Shown one piece after another: positions 1 to 8,544 of a DNA stretch of 64,000 bases (its first letter is position 1; each line of letters opens with the position of its first letter). Where the stretch lies: NCBI GenBank assembly GCA_963751335.1, contig CAVVUB010000001.1, positions 777,222-841,221 on the forward strand. Direction: 5' to 3'. The notes under the pieces are model-generated. The model made no database searches. It was not told where the DNA came from and saw only the letters and a list, made by a program, of their open reading frames with translations. The translations under genes were made by a program, and so were the position numbers. Source of the DNA: Bog-473 sp963751335 (GTDB taxonomy: Bacteria > Actinomycetota > Acidimicrobiia > Acidimicrobiales > RAAP-2).

Positions 1-1
1 T

Positions 2-531
2 GACGAAGACATCGCCGAAGACGGCCATGTCATGAACGTCACAAAGTTGTAGTCTCATAACGCCCCGGCTGTCACCGGTCTCTTCGATTTGATGGGTCAA
101 GCACTTGTTGATGAAAACCTGAGTTTTCGTCAACGGGGCATTCTCGTTGCCGCTTGTGCATCGACTCTCGGCGACTCATACTGCTCTCTTGCCTGGGTCC
201 CAAGTTGGCGGGAGCCTCCGATCCCGAATGGGCGGCGGGGGTCATCCGTGGAAGCGACGAGGGCCTGACCGATGGCGAGCGTAAGTTGGCGTCCTGGGCG
301 CGCCAGGTGGCGAGTGATCCAACCCGCGCTACCGCTCAGGACGTCGAGAGACTTCGCGCCGCTGGTTTTAACGACTCCCAAGTGTTCGCTATGAGCGCCT
401 TCGTGGCGTTGCGGCTTGCGTTCTCCACTGTCAATGATGCTCTTGGCGTTGGTCCTGATTTCGCCCTTCAGGCGGCTGCTCCGAGGGCAGTCGTCGAAGC
501 AATTGGATTCGGACGCTCGCCGCAGAGCTGA
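2..531 (+). pseudogene. Decayed AhpD-like (carboxymuconolactone decarboxylase fold) protein
   Basis: Three pieces in shifting frames resemble one alkylhydroperoxidase-D-like protein. Codons 2-49 read DEDIAEDGHVMNVTKL, followed by an in-frame TAG at 50-52 where homologues would have a sense codon. The frame continues through SFRQGILVAACASTLGD and SYCSLAW to about 203. A one-base shift, apparently a G missing from GGG, then gives PKLAGASDPEWAAGVIRG to the stop at 531. The family usually acts as a peroxidase or decarboxylase through a CxxC or Cys/His site; here only SYCSL remains. The 5' end lies outside the window. The stop plus the shift argue for a pseudogene, although the shift alone could be a sequencing error. 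Confidence 0.65.
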
Positions 532-619
532 AACCCCGGGGGTGCCACCTACCGCCCGGACGGGGTGCCAACTCCGCCGATCGGTCCCGGCCTCACATCA
601 GCCACTACCCTGACCGGGC

Positions 620-1321
620 GTGATGGATCCCGGTCCCTTGTTGGCATCCGGTCGAGACGCCGACATCTTCGAATATGGCCCAGGCCTCGTGCTGCGACGC
701 TCCCGGGAAGGACGTTCGATGGTGCAAGAGGCCCGGATTATGGAGTATGTCCGAGCCCAGGGATTCTGCGTGCCTGCGATTGAAGCACTGAGTGACGACG
801 GTCACGACATGGTTCTCGAACGCGTAATGGGCCCTGACATGGTGGCAACGATGGGCAATCGCCCTTGGACAATCCCTCGTCTGGGAAGGATCTTGGCCGA
901 CCTCCACCGCGGACTCCACGAGCTGACGGCTCCGACGTGGTTGTCCGACGCACCTGTTGGTCGCGGAGTTGCTCTTCTCCATTTGGATCTCCATCCACTA
1001 AACGTAATGATGGGGCCAAGAGGTCCGGTTGTCATTGACTGGGCTCGTGCGTGCCGAGGTGATCCCTCGGTCGATGTGGCGCTCGCATGGGTCCTCATGG
1101 CGGCCGGGGAAGTCGCGGCTGGCCGACTCATGGGGCTGATCCTCGGTCGCGCTCGATCGGCCTTGGTGAGGAGCTTTCTTGACGCTGTCGACCTCGACGG
1201 AGCCAGGCAAAATCTTCGTGACGTAGTCGCATGGAAGGTGTTGGATCCCCACATTTCCCCGGCCGAGCAAGCCCGAATGTGGCAGGTGGTGAACGAAGCT
1301 GGCGGCGGTACTCCTGGTTAG
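620..1321 (+). CDS. Aminoglycoside phosphotransferase-family kinase
   Basis: This 233-aa protein has the APH/choline-kinase catalytic signature: HLDLHPLNVM (HxDxxxxN, catalytic Asp) near residue 135 and VIDWARA (metal-binding Asp) about 17 residues later. The N-lobe is short, with LVLRRSREGRS holding a likely ATP-contacting basic residue. It would transfer phosphate from ATP to a small hydroxylated or amino substrate in the cytoplasm, but the substrate cannot be read from sequence and drug resistance should not be assumed. ATG codons at 620 and 623 are both possible starts. It stands alone between an AhpD-like pseudogene and a broken IS30 copy. Confidence 0.75.
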   Translation: MMDPGPLLASGRDADIFEYGPGLVLRRSREGRSMVQEARIMEYVRAQGFCVPAIEALSDDGHDMVLERVMGPDMVATMGNRPWTIPRLGRILADLHRGLHELTAPTWLSDAPVGRGVALLHLDLHPLNVMMGPRGPVVIDWARACRGDPSVDVALAWVLMAAGEVAAGRLMGLILGRARSALVRSFLDAVDLDGARQNLRDVVAWKVLDPHISPAEQARMWQVVNEAGGGTPG

Positions 1322-1516
1322 ATCGCCGGGATCTGTAGCAGCCCAGGTGATATCAGAGCTCAAACCGTGGTTCAGATGTCCCTCTCCGCCGGTTCCGAGA
1401 GGCGGTGTCCAGCGATGGACCATCGGGAATCGCTGAGCCACAATCGAGAAGTCGTCGCATTCTCGGCGAAACAAAAGTGGGGTTTAAGGTGAGCGCAAAG
1501 AGATCGGCGAACTTTT

Positions 1517-2632
1517 CTATGGTTTCATATATCCAAGTGTCTTGCGAGGACGCCCGTTGAGGCTTCGTTGAATGCGGGCCAGATCGGCGGCACTGTGCTG
1601 CGAGAGGTCAGTGCTCTTGGGCATGTATTGGCGCAGCAGTCCGTTCGTGTTCTCGTTCGATCCGCGTTGCCAAGGCGAGTGGGGATCGCAGAAGTAGATA
1701 GGGATGCCGGTGGCCACGGTGAAGTCCACGTGGCCCGCCATCTCTTTACCCTGATCCCAGGTGATGGAGCGGGCGAGCTCGTCGGGCAACTTCATGATGG
1801 CCTTGCGCATGGCCCTCTCGACGCTCTCGGCCCCGTGGTCCCCCGGAGAGGTGCAAGAGCAGCACGAAGCGGGTCGAGCGCTCGACCAAGGTGCCCACCG
1901 CTGACTTGCCGCCGGCCCCGATGATGAGATCACCTTCCCAGTGCCCGGGCACGGCCCGATCATCGACCTCGGCGGGCCGCTCGCTGATCATGACCATGTT
2001 GGGGTTCTTGCCTCGCTTCTCCGCCCGGCCCTGATGACGTCGCGCCGTACGCCCCGAGCGCAGGCAGCGGGCCAGCTCACGGCGCAGTTCACCGCGGCCT
2101 TGGACGAAGAGGGACTGGTAGATGGTCTCGTGGCTCACCTGCATCATCGGATCGTGGGGGTACTCCAAGCGCAAGCGCTCGGCGATCTCCTGGGGTGACC
2201 ACAGCTGCTCGAGCCAGATGCTCACCTGGCGCATCAGAGGGCGGTACGCAGCTTGGCGGGCTTGGGTCGCCGCGCCGATCTCTCGGCTCGGCAGTGTGCC
2301 TTCCAGGCCCCGTAACGCCGGATCCCCCCGTTGGCGGCGACTTCTCGGGTGATGGTGGAGGGGGCATGCCCAAGGCTGCGGGCGATGGCCGACATCGACT
2401 CACCGCGGGCCAGCCCCAACAAGATCTCCTCACGATCCTCGGCGTTGAGGCGCCCTGGTGCGGGCGTCCAGCGGTCAGGTAGGCCTGATTCGGGCTGCTG
2501 GACGTACACGCTGGCCGTCACCAGCGGCAAGGAACAGCTGACCTCTTTGGCGATCGCCTTCAGCGTCATTCCCTTGGCCTTGAGTCGACGGGCCATGTGC
2601 TTTTGCTCTCGGGTCATGTGACGGACGCCCAT
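1517..2632 (-). mobile_element. IS30-family insertion sequence, transposase broken by frameshifts
   Basis: The transposase reads in three frames on the minus strand. The first part (2632 to about 2234) has the IS30 helix-turn-helix region with REEILLGLARGESMSAIARS. The second (about 2234 to 1845) has HETIYQSLF and the first catalytic Asp in GHWEGDLIIG. The third (about 1845 to 1517) has ITWDQGKEMAGH and the terminal NENTNGLLRQYMPK DDE block. The breaks near 2234 and 1845 sit in C or G runs, and a further shift near 1521 would restore a typical EKFADLFALTL tail. All catalytic motifs are present, so this is either a recently dead copy or an assembly-error copy. I could not define the terminal inverted repeats. 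Confidence 0.85.
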
Positions 2633-2721
2633 CTACGGCTCCTCCTTGGTTGGGGCAACGAAGCGTTGCCTACTCACCAAGCCGTTGCAGTGATCCCTTG
2701 AATCCGCCCTGAGGAAACGAC

Positions 2722-2847
2722 ATGCGTATCGGGGTGGTACGGGTCGGAATCATCGGGGCCAGCGTCGGTTGGCATCTGGCGAGCCACGGTGTCGAGGTTG
2801 TGATGATCGATGCCGAAAGGCGAGGGGGGGTCACCAACTGGACCTAG
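2722..2847 (+). pseudogene. N-terminal scrap of an FAD-dependent oxidoreductase
   Basis: A GAGGAAA ribosome-binding site precedes an ATG and 41 codons ending in TAG. The peptide contains VGIIGASVGWHLASHG followed by VVMIDAE, which is a beta-alpha-beta dinucleotide-binding fold (GxxGxxxxxxL, then an acidic residue). This matches the first 35 or so residues of D-amino-acid-oxidase-like flavoenzymes. The rest of the gene is missing: similarity stops in a G run about 80 bp before tRNA repeat R1, so the gene was probably truncated when flanking material arrived. Confidence 0.55.
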
Positions 2848-2910
2848 ACTGGAGAGCTGCTGCAAGAGCCGAGGGCGCTTCGAAAAATGGCTCTCTACCA
2901 GGGACTTCTT

Positions 2911-3066
2911 TGGAGCGGAGACGGGATTCAAACCCGCAACCCTCACCTTGGCAAGGTGCCGGTTCTCGTCAGTTCACGTTCTGGCGGGTCACCCCGAATT
3001 GCCATTCGGTCCACCCGGTTTCCAGCCCAGCCACTCGATGCGCCCCTGTCAGTAGAGCCCTCTACC
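2911..3066 (-). repeat. tRNA-Gly half/att repeat R1 (diverged)
   Basis: This is a degenerate copy of the array repeat. The tRNA-Gly 3' half (2911-2958) keeps the anticodon stem-loop CACCTTGGCAAGGTG but has a base missing in the acceptor stem and two T-arm changes (TTCAAACCCGC). The spacer keeps GGTCCACCCGGTTTCCAGCC, and the end palindrome is reduced to CAGTAGAGCCCTCTACC. The preceding bases, GGCTCTCTACCAGGGACTTC (from 2889), are nearly identical to those preceding R3. It marks the left end of the recognisable array. Confidence 0.85.
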
Positions 3067-3213
3067 TTCCCCGCCATCCCACGATAACGAGAAGAGGTTG
3101 CTCGTTGCTCGATTGCGATAAGCGGGGTCGTTTGAAGCTGCTGAGCAGCAGGGTAGATCTGTCGCAGCACGGCCACGCATGGCCGCTCTGAGCGTTTGGA
3201 AACCGGGGCGACC

Positions 3214-3633
3214 TCATCTCGCAAGACCCCACGGGCCGGTGCCTGAGAGATGCAACGGCGAGATGCGCGTGACGAATCCTTCTGGCCAATCGTCGCGGGG
3301 TGGCGGAAATTGGCCTTTGGTGATGCGACGAAGAACGGCCACAGCTCTACCCTCCTCGACGCGAGCCATCCCCTGGATGACAACGTAGGGACTGAAACCT
3401 TCGAATGGAACGTCGGACTCGACGGACAGCGTGACCCTCGGATCGCGCCGGATGTTACGCAGCTTCACGTGATCGGCAAGATGGCCGGCAACGATCTCCT
3501 CCCTATCCCAGCCGATGTAGACGCACGTCACCTGTGGGGTGCCATCCGGGTTGATGGTGGCCAGATGGGCAAGGCGCCCAGAGGCCACCGCGTCCCGTGT
3601 CGTCTCGTCGAGTCGGATCATGCCCTCAACCAT
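3214..3633 (-). CDS. PPOX-class (pyridoxamine oxidase-like/F420-type) protein
   Basis: This 139-aa protein has the split-barrel flavin-binding fold. It shows GRLAHLATINPDGTPQV at the N-terminus, then a VYIGWD strand, and the KLRNIRRDPRVTLSVE segment near residues 78-93 that typifies PPOX-class F420- or FMN-binding proteins. Proteins of this kind usually reduce small molecules or simply bind flavin in the cytoplasm; the substrate is unknown. It reads on the minus strand, away from the G1 peptidase gene that follows. It is only distantly related to the PPOX pair at 34295 and 58691. Confidence 0.75.
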   Translation of the reverse strand: MVEGMIRLDETTRDAVASGRLAHLATINPDGTPQVTCVYIGWDREEIVAGHLADHVKLRNIRRDPRVTLSVESDVPFEGFSPYVVIQGMARVEEGRAVAVLRRITKGQFPPPRDDWPEGFVTRISPLHLSGTGPWGLAR

Positions 3634-3913
3634 GCTGCCTCCTCATCCGCCACCCCAGTATCTCCTGTATTGCCCGTGGGTCCGACGGAGTTTCCCAAGA
3701 TTTCGTTGACATGCTGCTCCGACTGTGGACTGTTGACGTGATCCGGTCGAATTCACTTGCGCAGGGGTCATCTCTCCGTTCGAAGGGGCCCGATAGCCTG
3801 ACCCACTGCGTTCTCCGCAGCCGTGATCTGCCCTCTGCCTCCGCCTCGACCTGGTGATATCTTGCCCGGATCCGATCCAGCGGGCGCCGATCGGTCCTAG
3901 AGGAGCGGTGAGA

Positions 3914-4752
3914 ATGAACAACTACCGCATGGTCGCAGTCATTGGAACAACGATCGTTGGGTGCATGGGTTTACTGACGCTGCCGGCAAGCGCCGGCAGT
4001 CCAGCGGCGAAGGTGAACTTGTCGCGACCCCTGATCCCGATTAACGGTGCTGGACCGGTGGAAGGACCCAACGGCATCAGCGTGACCTACAGCAGCAATT
4101 GGTCTGGGTACGCCGCGCTGCCCAAGACGGCAGGAGAGACCTTTACCTCCATCGTGGCCAACTACAACGTGCCCTCGGTGACGTGCTCCGCGACCCTGAC
4201 ACATTTTCATTCCACTGGATCGGCCTGGATGGGTGGGCCGACCAGACGGTCGAGCAGGACGGTATTTCTGCTAACTGCAAGGGCGATTCGGCGCGCTACG
4301 GCGCGTGGTACGAGATGTACCCGGCCAACTCCAAGTCGCAATTCCAGATCGACCCCGGTGACGCTATCGAGTCCGCGATTCGCTCTCTGAACCACTCCAA
4401 GTACGAGCTCTCCCTGAAAGATGTGACCAGCGGCCAAGGATTCGACGTGGTGCAGACTTGCCCAGTCTCCACGTGCGAGAACGCCTCGGCCGAGGCCATC
4501 ACCGAGGCCTACTTCTACAACAGGCACTTTGCCGGTACGAGCGATTTCGGCGATGAGCACTACGAGGACGCGATCGTGACGGACAGCGCCGGCGATGTGG
4601 GCGGCCTCTTCAAACCCAAGTTGTGGAAGACCGGCGAGGGGATCGCCCTCGGGGAGTACGGGGACGTGGACACGACGCCTGGCCCGCTCGCCACCGCACA
4701 CGGATTGGGTGCGTCTTCCGCATTCTCTGTGTTCTGGAGCCGCGAGAACTGA
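3914..4752 (+). pseudogene. Secreted G1-family (eqolisin-like) glutamic endopeptidase, frameshifted
   Basis: The ATG at 3914 follows GAGGAGCGGTGAG and opens a Sec signal peptide (hydrophobic VAVIGTTIVGCMGLLTLPASA). The mature part begins with SSNWSGYAA, typical of G1 peptidases. Near 4195 the frame shifts by one base; a fourth C in the CCC run would restore SATPDTFSFHWIGLDGW. The second frame continues with TVEQDG, GAWYEMYP and the GD-rich second half to the stop at 4752. The family uses a Gln/Glu pair and cleaves proteins extracellularly at acidic pH. Either the gene is dead or one base was miscalled. It overlaps the 3' end of the AlkA-like ORF on the other strand. Confidence 0.75.
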
Positions 4753-5699
4753 CCTCCTGGCGTTCTGGTGATGGCTTGTCCTGCAATTTCGTGGGTCTCG
4801 TCTTCGAGCATGATGCGGAGGAGGAGCGCGACCCACGTGCGGTAGGGCTTCCAGACCTCGCTGATTTCGGCGATGTCGGCGGCGCTGGGCGGTGCCTTCA
4901 TGTCGTAGGCGATCGCCATCGCTCGAGCGAGGCGCGGCTCTGCAGAGGGCGTGAAGTCCGGATCCCCTGCGCCGCGGAGAAGGATCAGTTCTGCCGAGAA
5001 CGGGCCGATTCCGGGAATGGAGATCAACTCCTCGAGGGCTTGGGAACGAGGGAGTGACCTCAGCCGGGCGGCGCCCAGAGTCCCACCCAGAGCGGCTTCG
5101 GCGATACCTCGAAGGCGCTGGAGTTTGGTCTCGCTCAGCCCATTGATCGTGGACAGCTGGGCCAGCTTGGCTGGGTTCGGAAAGGCGCGGACCATTCGAC
5201 CGCCAACGTCGATGGCCTCCCCGTGTTCGGAGGTGATGCGAGCCTTGATTGCGGCTGCCTGCACGATTCGGATTCGCTGTCCGATCACCGACCAGGCGGC
5301 GGCTTCGTAGGGCGACCAGAAGCAGACGGGGCGAAGGCCGGGATACCTCGACTGGAGTTGAGCGACTACTGAGTCGTGACGAGCTATGTCCGGAAAACCT
5401 CGACCATCGATGTCGAGCGAGAGGATCCGCTCTACCTGCTCGGCTGCCGCCGCGATGACCGCTGGGTCAAGCGTGTCGACCCCATAGACCGTGCCGCGAA
5501 CGGCACCGGCTTCTTCGTGGACGCCCACTGCCACTGGGTCCCAGTAGCCGTCGACGCAGAAGGCCATCTCCAAGCTCGCGGCTGACTCGCTGTCGTAGGC
5601 GGCTGGAGCGAATCCCTCGAGGTACCGGATCGATGCCGCCAACGAATAGGGCCCCTTCGGGAAGAGAGCGAAGCTTGAGGCGGGGGTCATCTCAGCCAT
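4560..5699 (-). CDS. DNA-3-methyladenine glycosylase, AlkA/HhH-GPD family
   Basis: The protein is 379 aa. A middle region (about residues 135-250) holds the helix-hairpin-helix LEELISIPGIGPFSAELILL that grips DNA in the HhH-GPD base-excision glycosylases. The nearby AEPRLARA segment lies where AlkA has its catalytic Asp; an acidic residue is present but as Glu. It would remove alkylated bases. The recognisable domain ends near residue 318. The last 60 residues or so have no similarity I recognise and overlap the convergent peptidase gene, so the natural stop was probably lost. Its start overlaps the VOC gene stop (5692-5699), implying one operon. Confidence 0.8.
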   Translation of the reverse strand: MAEMTPASSFALFPKGPYSLAASIRYLEGFAPAAYDSESAASLEMAFCVDGYWDPVAVGVHEEAGAVRGTVYGVDTLDPAVIAAAAEQVERILSLDIDGRGFPDIARHDSVVAQLQSRYPGLRPVCFWSPYEAAAWSVIGQRIRIVQAAAIKARITSEHGEAIDVGGRMVRAFPNPAKLAQLSTINGLSETKLQRLRGIAEAALGGTLGAARLRSLPRSQALEELISIPGIGPFSAELILLRGAGDPDFTPSAEPRLARAMAIAYDMKAPPSAADIAEISEVWKPYRTWVALLLRIMLEDETHEIAGQAITRTPGGQFSRLQNTENAEDAPNPCAVASGPGVVSTSPYSPRAIPSPVFHNLGLKRPPTSPALSVTIASS

Positions 5700-6048
5700 G
5701 AAGAGTCACGGCGTAGCCGTCGGGATCAGCGAAAGTGAAGGTCAGACCGAACGGTCCCTCGAAAGGTGCGACCAGGATCGGGACTTCGGCGAGAACCATT
5801 GCATCGTGCAGATTCTGCGGATCGTCCGCCTTCAGCCAGATGGCCACACCCCACCCGAGGTGCTCGACAGCGTCGAGATCCACGAGTGGCTCCCGGACAG
5901 CGAATGGGATGGTCTCGGTGGCGAAGACCACGGCGTGCTCGGGGCTCATCGGAGCACGGGCGAGGCCAACGTGCTCGGTGTAGAAGGCTGCCGAAGCCTC
6001 CAGATCGCGAACCTGGAGAGAGATGAAGTCTGGGCCGAGTGCGGTCAT
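5692..6048 (-). CDS. VOC-family (glyoxalase/bleomycin-resistance-like) protein
   Basis: This 118-aa vicinal-oxygen-chelate protein has DFISLQVRDLEASAAFYTEH at the N-terminus, GWGVAIWLKADD in the middle and GPFGLTFTFADPDGYAVTLH at the end, giving the paired beta-alpha-beta-beta-beta modules of the fold. Metal ligands cannot be assigned with certainty. It is the first gene of a two-gene operon with the AlkA-like glycosylase, transcribed divergently from the MarR gene across a 79-bp region with two palindromes, so MarR control of the pair is likely. The reaction is unknown. Confidence 0.75.
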   Translation of the reverse strand: MTALGPDFISLQVRDLEASAAFYTEHVGLARAPMSPEHAVVFATETIPFAVREPLVDLDAVEHLGWGVAIWLKADDPQNLHDAMVLAEVPILVAPFEGPFGLTFTFADPDGYAVTLHG

Positions 6049-6085
6049 AGGGTGTCCATTTCTGTACGTGGGATCAGGTAGCTTG

Positions 6086-6122
6086 TATCAGGTATCCTGA
6101 GATAATATCAGGTAAACTGATA
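6086..6122. promoter_or_regulatory. Twin palindromic MarR-type operators
   Basis: Two inverted repeats lie side by side in the divergent intergenic region: TATCAGGTATCCTGAGATA (6086-6104) and TATCAGGTAAACTGATA (6106-6122). Both share the TATCAG half-site, their starts are 20 bp apart (two helical turns), and a further partial ATCAGGTA lies at 6073-6080. This is the typical arrangement for MarR autoregulation and control of the divergent VOC/AlkA operon. Binding itself is inferred. Confidence 0.65.
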
Positions 6123-6127
6123 CTGAG

Positions 6128-6598
6128 GTGGGTGTGGACCAGGTCACGATGGCCAGGGTGGGCTACTTGATAAAGAGAGCGCAGTCGGTCCTGCACGACG
6201 CGATGGCCGATGCTCTCGGGTCTTACCAGCTCACGGTGACCCAGTTCGCCGTCCTCACCGGTTTGGATGATGAGCCCGGGCTCTCGAATGCCGACCTCGC
6301 TCGTCGGACATTCGTGACGCCACAGAGCATGCACGCCGTCCTACTAGAACTGGAGAGACTCCAGTTCGTTGTGAGGCGTCCTCATCCGCAGCACCAACGC
6401 GTCCTCCAAGCTGAGCTCACGCAGGCTGGTCGACGCACTCTGAAATTTGCCAACAATTCAGTGAACGCGGTGGAGGAACAGATGCTCCGCAATCTCTCCA
6501 ACCCGGCGAGATCGAGACTTGCAAGCGCGCTCTCGTCTTGCATCGATTCGCTGGCCGGCACTTCAGCATCTGCGGACACCATCGGGGTGAATCGTTGA
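6128..6598 (+). CDS. MarR-family transcriptional regulator
   Basis: This is a 156-aa winged-helix repressor. LTVTQFAVLTGLDDEPGLSNADLARR and TFVTPQSMHAVLLELER form the recognition helix region (about residues 38-80), followed by the wing (VVRRPHPQHQRVLQAELT). A C-terminal helix serves dimerisation. Possible starts are GTG 6128, GTG 6134 and ATG 6149; the AGGTGGG at 6126-6132 fits the ATG best by spacing. It probably binds the twin palindromes directly upstream and regulates itself and the VOC/AlkA genes in response to a phenolic or lipophilic ligand, as is common in the family. Confidence 0.85.
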   Translation: MGVDQVTMARVGYLIKRAQSVLHDAMADALGSYQLTVTQFAVLTGLDDEPGLSNADLARRTFVTPQSMHAVLLELERLQFVVRRPHPQHQRVLQAELTQAGRRTLKFANNSVNAVEEQMLRNLSNPARSRLASALSSCIDSLAGTSASADTIGVNR

Positions 6599-6622
6599 TC
6601 CCTCTGGCAGGTCCCTATCGCG

Positions 6623-6841
6623 TCAGGCGATGGTGGTGTCGTAGCTTTTCCGGGCCGCGAGAACGTCGCTCACGTGGCTTTCGGCCCACTCTTGGATTGC
6701 CGCGATTGGCGTGACAAGTGAAAGAACAAGATCGGTCAACTGATACTCAACTCGCGGAGGTACCTGTGTATAGACGGTACGGGTCGGGACGCCGTCTCGT
6801 TCCAGTGCTCGCAGAGTGTGGGTAAGGACTTTGGAACGGAG
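6623..6841 (-). pseudogene. C-terminal remnant of an HxlR-family regulator
   Basis: Seventy-two codons on the minus strand end in TGA at 6623 and read LRSKVLTHTLRALERDGVP then VPPRVEYQLTDLV and WAESHVSDVLAAR. This is the recognition helix, wing and tail of an HxlR/DUF24 winged-helix protein. The first 40 or so residues, including the conserved Cys, are absent and no start precedes it. It is a truncated scrap. Confidence 0.6.
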
Positions 6842-6985
6842 TGGTCAGCGCTCACTTCGAGGGGATGTCAATGCGACCACCGGATCCCAAGTGAGTGTGC
6901 TGGATGCGATCGGAGTACTCGAGGCCGAATGAGCTGAATCACAGGCCTCTTGCCTGAAATGGGCGCTGAACTTTCATTTCGACGC

Positions 6986-7732
6986 TTAGGAATGCATCTC
7001 GATCCGCCACGAACCTGGCTCCATGACCAATCGTCGATGGGGACCGGCCTGATCTACATCCCCGCCCTCATAGGCGACGTCACCTTGCCACAGCGCCACT
7101 ATGACACTGCCCTGCCTACGGATGCGGGTGGCAAACTGTTCAGGTACTCGTGACCGGGCTGCCGCGATGGCTGCTCGCGCGTCGGTTTGGTCCCTGAGCC
7201 ACCACAAGCTTGCAAACGTGGGAGGCGCCATGTCCATTTGCGCGGCGTTGACGCGGTCTATTGCAGTGACCGGCGCAAGCCACTGGGACTGGTAGATCTC
7301 CATCTGGTCGACCACGACGGCGTCGCCGTTGCCCGACACCTCGGTTAGAAAGAACCACGTTGAAAACCGCTTCGTGGCGCCAGGCGGGGGAACCCAGAAT
7401 GAGAAGGGAACGAGTTCAGAGGGATCAAGGTCGAGCGAGGCCTCTTCAGCCGCTTCGCGGACGGCCGCGACACGGGCTGCTTCCATCTCGACATCAGCGC
7501 CATTGCCGACGACCGCTCCGGTATCAATAGAGTCAACCCGACCGCCGGGAAAAACCCACATGTTCCCGAACTGGCCTCGTGAGTTGCGCTTTAACAGCAG
7601 TACCTCCACGCTGGTCGGGCTCTGCCGGAGAGGAATCACCGTGGCCGCCGGGATAAGTTCCGCTCCCGACACGGCACCTTGAACGCCTCCAGCCGACTTG
7701 CCTCCGCCCCCACCGCTGCCATCGCTCAACAT
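6986..7732 (-). CDS. NUDIX hydrolase
   Basis: The protein is 248 aa with a glycine-rich start. The Nudix box is recognisable but stretched: VFPGGRVDS, then ARVAAVREAAEEASLDL, with the metal-binding REAAEE core near residue 95. It should hydrolyse a nucleoside diphosphate linked to another moiety. The C-terminal 100 residues (ATRIRRQGSVIVALWQGDVA) form an extra domain seen in larger actinobacterial NUDIX proteins. It is the last gene before repeat R2, with phased GTGATGGGC repeats between them. Confidence 0.8.
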   Translation of the reverse strand: MLSDGSGGGGGKSAGGVQGAVSGAELIPAATVIPLRQSPTSVEVLLLKRNSRGQFGNMWVFPGGRVDSIDTGAVVGNGADVEMEAARVAAVREAAEEASLDLDPSELVPFSFWVPPPGATKRFSTWFFLTEVSGNGDAVVVDQMEIYQSQWLAPVTAIDRVNAAQMDMAPPTFASLWWLRDQTDARAAIAAARSRVPEQFATRIRRQGSVIVALWQGDVAYEGGDVDQAGPHRRLVMEPGSWRIEMHS

Positions 7733-7791
7733 TCGGAGACAGTACTTCTAAGCGAACCTTTGGCCGCATGCCATCGCTCCAGTCGTGTCCG

Positions 7792-7810
7792 GTGATGGGC
7801 AGTGATGGAC
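7792..7810 (+). repeat. Phased GTGATGGGC direct repeats left of R2
   Basis: GTGATGGGC (7792-7800) and GTGATGGAC (7802-7810) are 10 bp apart, one helical turn, about 70-80 bp from the tRNA end of R2. The same motif occurs three times at 10-11 bp spacing in the equivalent place beside R13 and the integrase. The arrangement suits arm-type integrase or excisionase sites; function is inferred. Confidence 0.5.
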
Positions 7811-7878
7811 AGAAACAGTGGATTGAACCTTCGAGCGGACCGACATCGGCCCAGCTAGAGGAAGCCGTCTCGAGACGA

Positions 7879-8032
7879 GAGCGGAAGACGGGATTCGAAC
7901 CCGCGACCCTCACCTTGGCAAGGTGAGAGATTTCGTCCGTTTAGGTCCGGCGGATCCACTGCAATGCGATTCCGTCCACCCAGTTTCCAGCCCGTCCACC
8001 GAGTTCGCCCCTGTAGTAGAGCGCTCTACTAT
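7879..8032 (-). repeat. tRNA-Gly half/att repeat R2
   Basis: A canonical copy. On the minus strand it reads the palindrome ATAGTAGAGCGCTCTACTAC, the spacer with paired GGTGGAC boxes, a conserved GACGAAAT, and then the tRNA-Gly(GCC) 3' half from TCACCTTGCCAAGGTGA to the CTTCCGCTC acceptor end. The anticodon stem and T arm pair perfectly. In place of the D arm and 5' acceptor strand there is the spacer, so this is not a functional tRNA gene. Confidence 0.95.
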
Positions 8033-8544
8033 CAACGCAAGCCCGTCGGCGCCGCCTCGCTCCGAAGGCGAGACGAAATCGCGCCCGGCGAGGTCGGCGC
8101 CGCGCTCAGCGGCCGGACGTACCTCGTTGTGTGTCGCTCCTTCCAGTAGGGGCTATCTCCTGACTCGCCGCCGCAGGGGTCCACTGACCGACTGCATAGG
8201 GCGGGGCGAATGATCGAGTGCGGGCCCCACTTCGGGGCTGATGTGGTTGGCAGCGTGCGCCTGCACGGATTACGTCCAGGACGCTCACGGCCAGACCTTC
8301 ATGACGGTCGATCCCGAAAACGGGAATCGGGTCACAAAGCACTCCTAACGGAACCGGATTCGAACAAGAACGGGTTCTAGCTCGCTCACCTGGTCTCCGC
8401 TTCCAATGACCGGGACCTCGTGCAATCTTCAGGTGGCCGGGGGCGACGGGCGAGCAACGTTCTCTGATCCGTGAGAGGCTCGGCGTATTCCGCCAGTAGA
8501 TTCGATAAGCGCTGGTTTCCCGCGTTCATCGTAGAACGGAGTGG
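8033..8544. other. No convincing gene between R2 and the RCC1-protein gene
   Basis: This 512-bp stretch holds only short overlapping ORFs without recognisable motifs, plus a segment near 8350-8400 rich in GGATTCGAAC-like bases that does not fold into a tRNA. The promoter and leader of the RCC1-repeat gene must lie in its right part, but I see no clear box. Confidence 0.4.

Noticed and set aside
6842..6985. Short plus-strand frame ending VLDAIGVLEAE near 6930
   Set aside because: Too short and without a start or recognisable family; could be a gene scrap but cannot be supported.
7879..7927. Functional tRNA-Gly genes at each repeat
   Set aside because: Only the anticodon arm, T arm and 3' acceptor strand are present; the D arm and 5' strand are replaced by the conserved spacer in every complete copy.
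8340..8410. Possible extra tRNA with GGATTCGAAC
   Set aside because: No cloverleaf could be drawn; acceptor and anticodon stems do not pair.
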